Shown here piece by piece: positions 60,101 through 64,000 of a stretch of 64,000 nt of DNA. The DNA is from Cocos nucifera (lineage: Eukaryota; Streptophyta; Magnoliopsida; Arecales; Arecaceae). The stretch spans positions 186,001 through 250,000 of the forward strand of contig QRFJ01000008.1 in the NCBI GenBank assembly GCA_006176705.1, given 5' to 3'. Positions within the stretch are counted from its first letter, which is position 1. Every line of letters begins with the position of its first letter. Position numbers and translations under genes: made by a program. The notes beneath the pieces are model-generated. The model saw only the letters and a list, made by a program, of their open reading frames with translations, was not told the origin of the DNA and did not search any database.

Positions 60101-62965
60101 TGGGTTTATTATCATTTTGGTTGAACCAATCTGATCATATTATGGTAGAGTGAGGATTGATCTTGTATAAACCAACCGGACCCAAACCAGGACCCGATCT
60201 GAACTTGATAGTTCATACAGTATGCAAATGTATAGCTTCACCTTAAATCCATATATTTTTTCATAACATTAATTATTATATCAAGTCTATGTTATTAATG
60301 AATAGTTTTGAGGGCATGAAGAGAATTAAACCTTCCAAATAATACCTGCTTAAGACGTGGACCCAGTTCCAATCCAACCTAGTTCCAACTTAATTCTTCC
60401 TGGACCAAGTCCCGATCCAACCTGATAGCACCCCTGTTCTGTGTGTGCATGGACCCTATCTGTACTTGATCCAACCTAGTTCCAACTTAATTCTACCTGG
60501 ACCAAGTCCCGATCCAACCTGATAGCACTCCTGTTCTGTGTGCGTGTGTTTTTGACTTGCCAATTTATCCAAGTCATGTTAGACTCAGGTAGATTCAACC
60601 AAGACATGTATCTCTTAATTTAACCAAGAATTTTGACTCTCTAGCATGGAAAATGACTTGGCTTGAGCCAAGTTACAGGTCAACTAACTGATTTTTCCAA
60701 TTTTGCTTTGTAGGGAAGAAAAAGCTGCCTATAATCCTTTAGGTTCTTCAAGATCATGAAACAGGGTTCAGCTTGGGGAAAGAAAAAATAAAAAATCCTC
60801 AAGGTCTGGTTCATGATTCTTTCAGTTGGATTAAGAGGGCCTTCAGGACTAAAGATCTGATCTGATTTATCAAAGGTAGATGAGAAAAGATAGGAGGTAG
60901 AGAGGGGAGAAGAGAGAGTAAGCAAGAAAGCATGGGGATTACATGGCCAGAGTGCAGAATTATGTACCCTCAATTTATGAAATACCTTGCTCCTGGCATT
61001 ATAACTTGATATTTGCAAATTGTCTGCTTAGCAAGAATCTCTGTATTAGAGGTCTATACATAAGTCTTCTGGCATAAACTAGATCAGCAGAAAAAAATAC
61101 TTTCCAGCATGGCATAGCTGGCCTGATTTGTATAATGTCTATAACAGAATATATTTATGAGGAAAGCACTTATGTTTTAAACCTATGCAAAATAAGGAAG
61201 TGAATATATCCCAAAGGAGATTGTAAAATATAATATCAGATGCAACACCAATTAAGACAATGCCTTTTCTCTTTTGCATCTGCCATGTAGTATTTAAAGC
61301 TTGTCTTATCATGATCAAATAAAAGTCTTCCTTGAAAATCCTGCAATGATAGTATTATTATGTCTGGAATGTGCTGTTGTTGCCACTCATTACAATGCAA
61401 TCATGAGGCTTTAAACTTGGTGTAGATAGTCAGAGTTTAAAATTGGTTTTTGAGAAATGAAAATCAAAGAAAACTTAATAGATGTTGTTGTTGGATCTTT
61501 TACTTAGTCTATACGGTGGAAATGAAAAATCTGTTCAATTACTCATTATAAAAACAGAACTTTCCTATTGTATTATCTTTTGTGAAATAGATATTCTTAA
61601 CCAATAATATTCCATGGGCTACCTTTACCCTTTATTTATTTTTTCTAATATATACAGCTTGCTTTTGAGTTTTCTGTTTGTAAAAAATTGTTGTGATTCC
61701 TTAAAAAATATGTTAGAGGTCTCATTTTAAAGTTGACAGGTATACGGCCGGAAAAATCACACCTGTGCCTATGCGTGAAGTTCGTTCCTCCGATTTTGGA
61801 CCACGAGCTAGAATACGGATGTACTTCCCTAGCAAGGGTTCCCAATTTACACCTCCACATCACTCTATTGATTTCTTTTGGAAGGACTATTGTCCAATGG
61901 TTTTTAGGTAATACTTTATCTGTCTTATTCCTTAATTACTATCTGAAATTCAGGTAATTCAACACCCACTCCAAGTTCAATTTAACATTTTCTCTCCTTA
62001 AGATTCTCTCTCCTTTCTGTACGTCGTGGGGACTAGTAAGCAATTATATCATCATCATCATCATTCCCTTTTTTTTTAAGCTCTCAATTAGCCTGAATTG
62101 GAAAGACAAAGTCATTTGGTCTGCTAATTGCCACAATGCTCATATAAATCATGATTTGATTCTTTTGCAATGCTTAAAGTATATAATTCATCTCGTAGAA
62201 TTATAGTCATGCAGGAACTTTCGAACATGAACATATAAATACTCTCATCATCATCATTCTATTCTTTTTTTTTGCTTTGAATTAGCCGGAATGGGAAGGA
62301 CAAAAGTCTTTTGGCACATGAGTATTCTACCAATTACTACAATGATCATATAAATCATGATTTGATTCTTTTGCAATGCTTGAAGTATATAATTCATCTT
62401 GTAGAATTATAGTCATGGAGGAACTTTCAAACATGAGCTTATAAATACTCTCTTACTAAATGAGATTCTTGTTGCACATTGTAGTTCTTTGTCATTTGAA
62501 GCTTGTTGCTCGTGGTTCTCTAATGAGTATAATCTTACATGTCTCAGGTTTTTTTTCCCTTAATATGAAAATGCTACTGAAATAATTAAGTGATTTTTCA
62601 TGAAGTAAGAAGAATGGAGTGGGGATCATATCTCTTTCTAAAGATGCATGGTTGCCATTTTACCACTATATGTTAATAACGACCACTTGGCTTGGCCATA
62701 ATTTATTGATTTTGATTTCTATTATGTAACTTGACAGGCCACTTACTAACTTTGCTGGAATAAACTCAAGATTAAATTAGTGAAAAATATTTTTTTCAGG
62801 AATCTTCGGGAGATGTTTAAGATAGATGCTGCAGACTACATGATGTCCATATGTGGGGGTGATGGTCTGAAGGAGCTTTCTTCTCCTGGGAAGAGTGGCA
62901 GCATATTTTATCTTTCCCAAGATGAAAGATTTGTAATCAAGACTCTAAGAAAATATGAACTTAAG
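57140..62965 (+). CDS. PIP5K: MORN-repeat phosphatidylinositol-4-phosphate 5-kinase, 5' part (runs off the window)
   Basis: Phosphorylates PtdIns(4)P to PtdIns(4,5)P2 at the plasma membrane. Exons: 57140-57168, 57351-58430, 61740-61907, 62800-62965; all GT-AG, phases agree, 481 residues so far. Residues 20-203 are eight MORN repeats of exactly 23 residues (e.g. DGTVHEGEWEKSKMTGRGRI, ANGDLFDGAWLDGLEHGSGY). A linker follows with EREYVQGVLIMER. The lipid-kinase domain begins near residue 352 (KGHKSYYLMLNLQLGIR; FFWKDYCPMVFRNLREMF; MMSICGGDGLKELSSPGKSG; FVIKTLRKYELK). The catalytic and activation-loop parts lie to the right of 64,000. ATG 57,140 gives a short N-terminus (MNKHASRQDR), as in Arabidopsis PIP5K7, which it resembles more than PIP5K1-6 or 9. 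Other starts upstream are not excluded. Confidence 0.9.
60372..60542. repeat. Direct repeat, 2 x about 74 bp, in PIP5K intron 2
   Basis: 60,372-60,445 and 60,469-60,542 share atccaacctagttccaactt and gatccaacctgatagcac with only two or three differences. A looser relative (ccaaccggacccaaaccagg) lies near 60,173. The rest of this intron (58,431-61,739) shows no coding sequence of the kinase. Confidence 0.85.
62050..62455. repeat. Tandem duplication of about 200 bp in PIP5K intron 3
   Basis: 62,050-62,247 and 62,246-62,455 align throughout (tcatataaatcatgatttga; tatagtcatg.aggaactttc; ataaatactctc), with about 12 inserted bases in the second copy. The units abut at a (CAT)n run. Confidence 0.88.
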
Positions 62966-64000
62966 GTTTGATTTCTATGGAAATCCCTTTATTGTTAGAG
63001 TTTTGATTTGTCAGTTAGATGTTAATTGGTTCTTGCAGTATCTTTTGCTTGTTAACCTGAAAATTATCTCGCCATGTATGACATTTCAATCCTCCTATCC
63101 TCATATTCCTACCTAATCTCAAACACAGTAGCCTAGAAGTCTTCCTTTCTACAGACCATTAAATTAGGATTTTGTTTTCATTTGTCAAATTTTTCATAGA
63201 AAAGTAGGGCTAGGTATAATAGTAGCATGGTGGTAAACTAATCTTGCAACCATATGTGTTGCTCTTTTTTATTTCCTCATAGATGATCCTATGATACATT
63301 TATCACAAAGAAATGCACATGTTAACTCACATAATTATGAAGATTGCAAGTCTGAATGGTCGTTAGTCATTACAATTGATACATTAAATAAGTTTTTTTT
63401 CCCTTCTATGCTAGATATTCTGCTCCTATTGCTGTTTATGTTTCTTAAGAATTTTTTATAAAATGCTAACTGTGTTCATTTTTTGCTCTTAACAATGACC
63501 AATAATGGTAAATGTTTTTTATTTGAAAGGTTGCAAGATGATTACCATGACCTTCCCAACTTTATTCGGTTTCTGCAAGTAATGTGCACAGGCTAATTTG
63601 TTGAAGCACACATTGCATTCCTATAAATGACTTAAGAGCTATTGCAAGTTTCTAAGTCCCTTCTCCATAAATTCCCTCTAATATTGGCTATGCAGAATTA
63701 ACCAAATGCATTATCATATGATCAAAAACAAGGAATCGATTTACTACCTATATTTCATGGTTCGAACAAGATAATAAGCAAATTGTATGCAAAATTAGGT
63801 TACGATTCTTAGGGAAGGAACATCATCCCCAATCTGTCTGAGGAAGGCCAGATCTATGCTAACTCACCTTGGAACTCTTGTGGGCTCAATGTCTACTTGA
63901 TTCAGTTCTTAGAATGCATGTGCCTAAAAAAAATGGGAAAAATAAAAAAAAAAATAGAAAAAAAAAAGGAAAACAGGGTTAGAGGGTGTCTAGGAGGGAT
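62966..64000 (+). other. Start of PIP5K intron 4
   Basis: The donor GTTTGA follows the last visible exon. No continuation of the kinase domain is found up to the window end. AT-rich, ending in A-rich sequence. No gene or RNA recognised. Confidence 0.6.

Noticed and set aside
1..64000. tRNA, rRNA or organelle DNA insertions
   Set aside because: None recognised on reading both strands; small or decayed ones could be missed without a search tool.

Overview
This window looks like nuclear DNA of a flowering plant, probably a monocot. The signs are long AT-rich introns, Ty3/gypsy retrotransposon remains of the Tat type, several small inverted-repeat transposons, and three housekeeping genes with plant-type exon structure. 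Some repeat families resemble what I remember from palm genomes. That assignment is inference only and should be tested by alignment.

Left third (1-24,100): almost entirely transposon-derived. A long non-coding LTR-type block in minus orientation ends at 4018, where it interrupts the pol gene of a Tat-like Ty3/gypsy element. That element continues with a decayed integrase (4019-5086), an antisense extra gene whose frame makes sense only if two introns are removed (8379 down to 6037), and a probable 3' LTR (about 8830-9582). Next is a complete, non-autonomous LTR element at 10,546-16,289 with 5-bp target duplications, a broken gag gene and no pol. The place of pol is taken by two kinds of tandem array. 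From 16.3 to 24 kb there are AT-rich small transposons, a 36-bp palindrome, and two tandem copies of a dead pentatricopeptide-repeat (PPR) gene fragment.

Right two thirds: three real genes, for which I could assemble exons with consistent splice sites and reading phase. (1) TFB4/GTF2H3, the p34 subunit of TFIIH, minus strand, 11 exons, 37,327 down to 24,322, 306 residues. (2) An ARGLU1-like RS/glutamate-rich RNA-processing protein, plus strand, 4 exons, 39,759-51,410, 271 residues, with an 8.1-kb intron 2. (3) A MORN-repeat phosphatidylinositol-4-phosphate 5-kinase, plus strand, starting about 57,140 and running off the right edge; the first 481 residues are present. TFB4 and the ARGLU1-like gene are head to head, with about 2.4 kb between their start codons. 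The long introns hold further repeats: a 648-bp element with TAA target duplications, a run of 17 C, LTR-like pieces and tandem duplications.

The genes share no pathway. TFB4 acts in transcription initiation and nucleotide excision repair, the ARGLU1-like protein in splicing and transcription, and PIP5K in membrane phosphoinositide signalling. The least ordinary items are the gag-only retrotransposon carrying a hairpin-bearing 42-bp array, and the spliced antisense gene in the Tat element.
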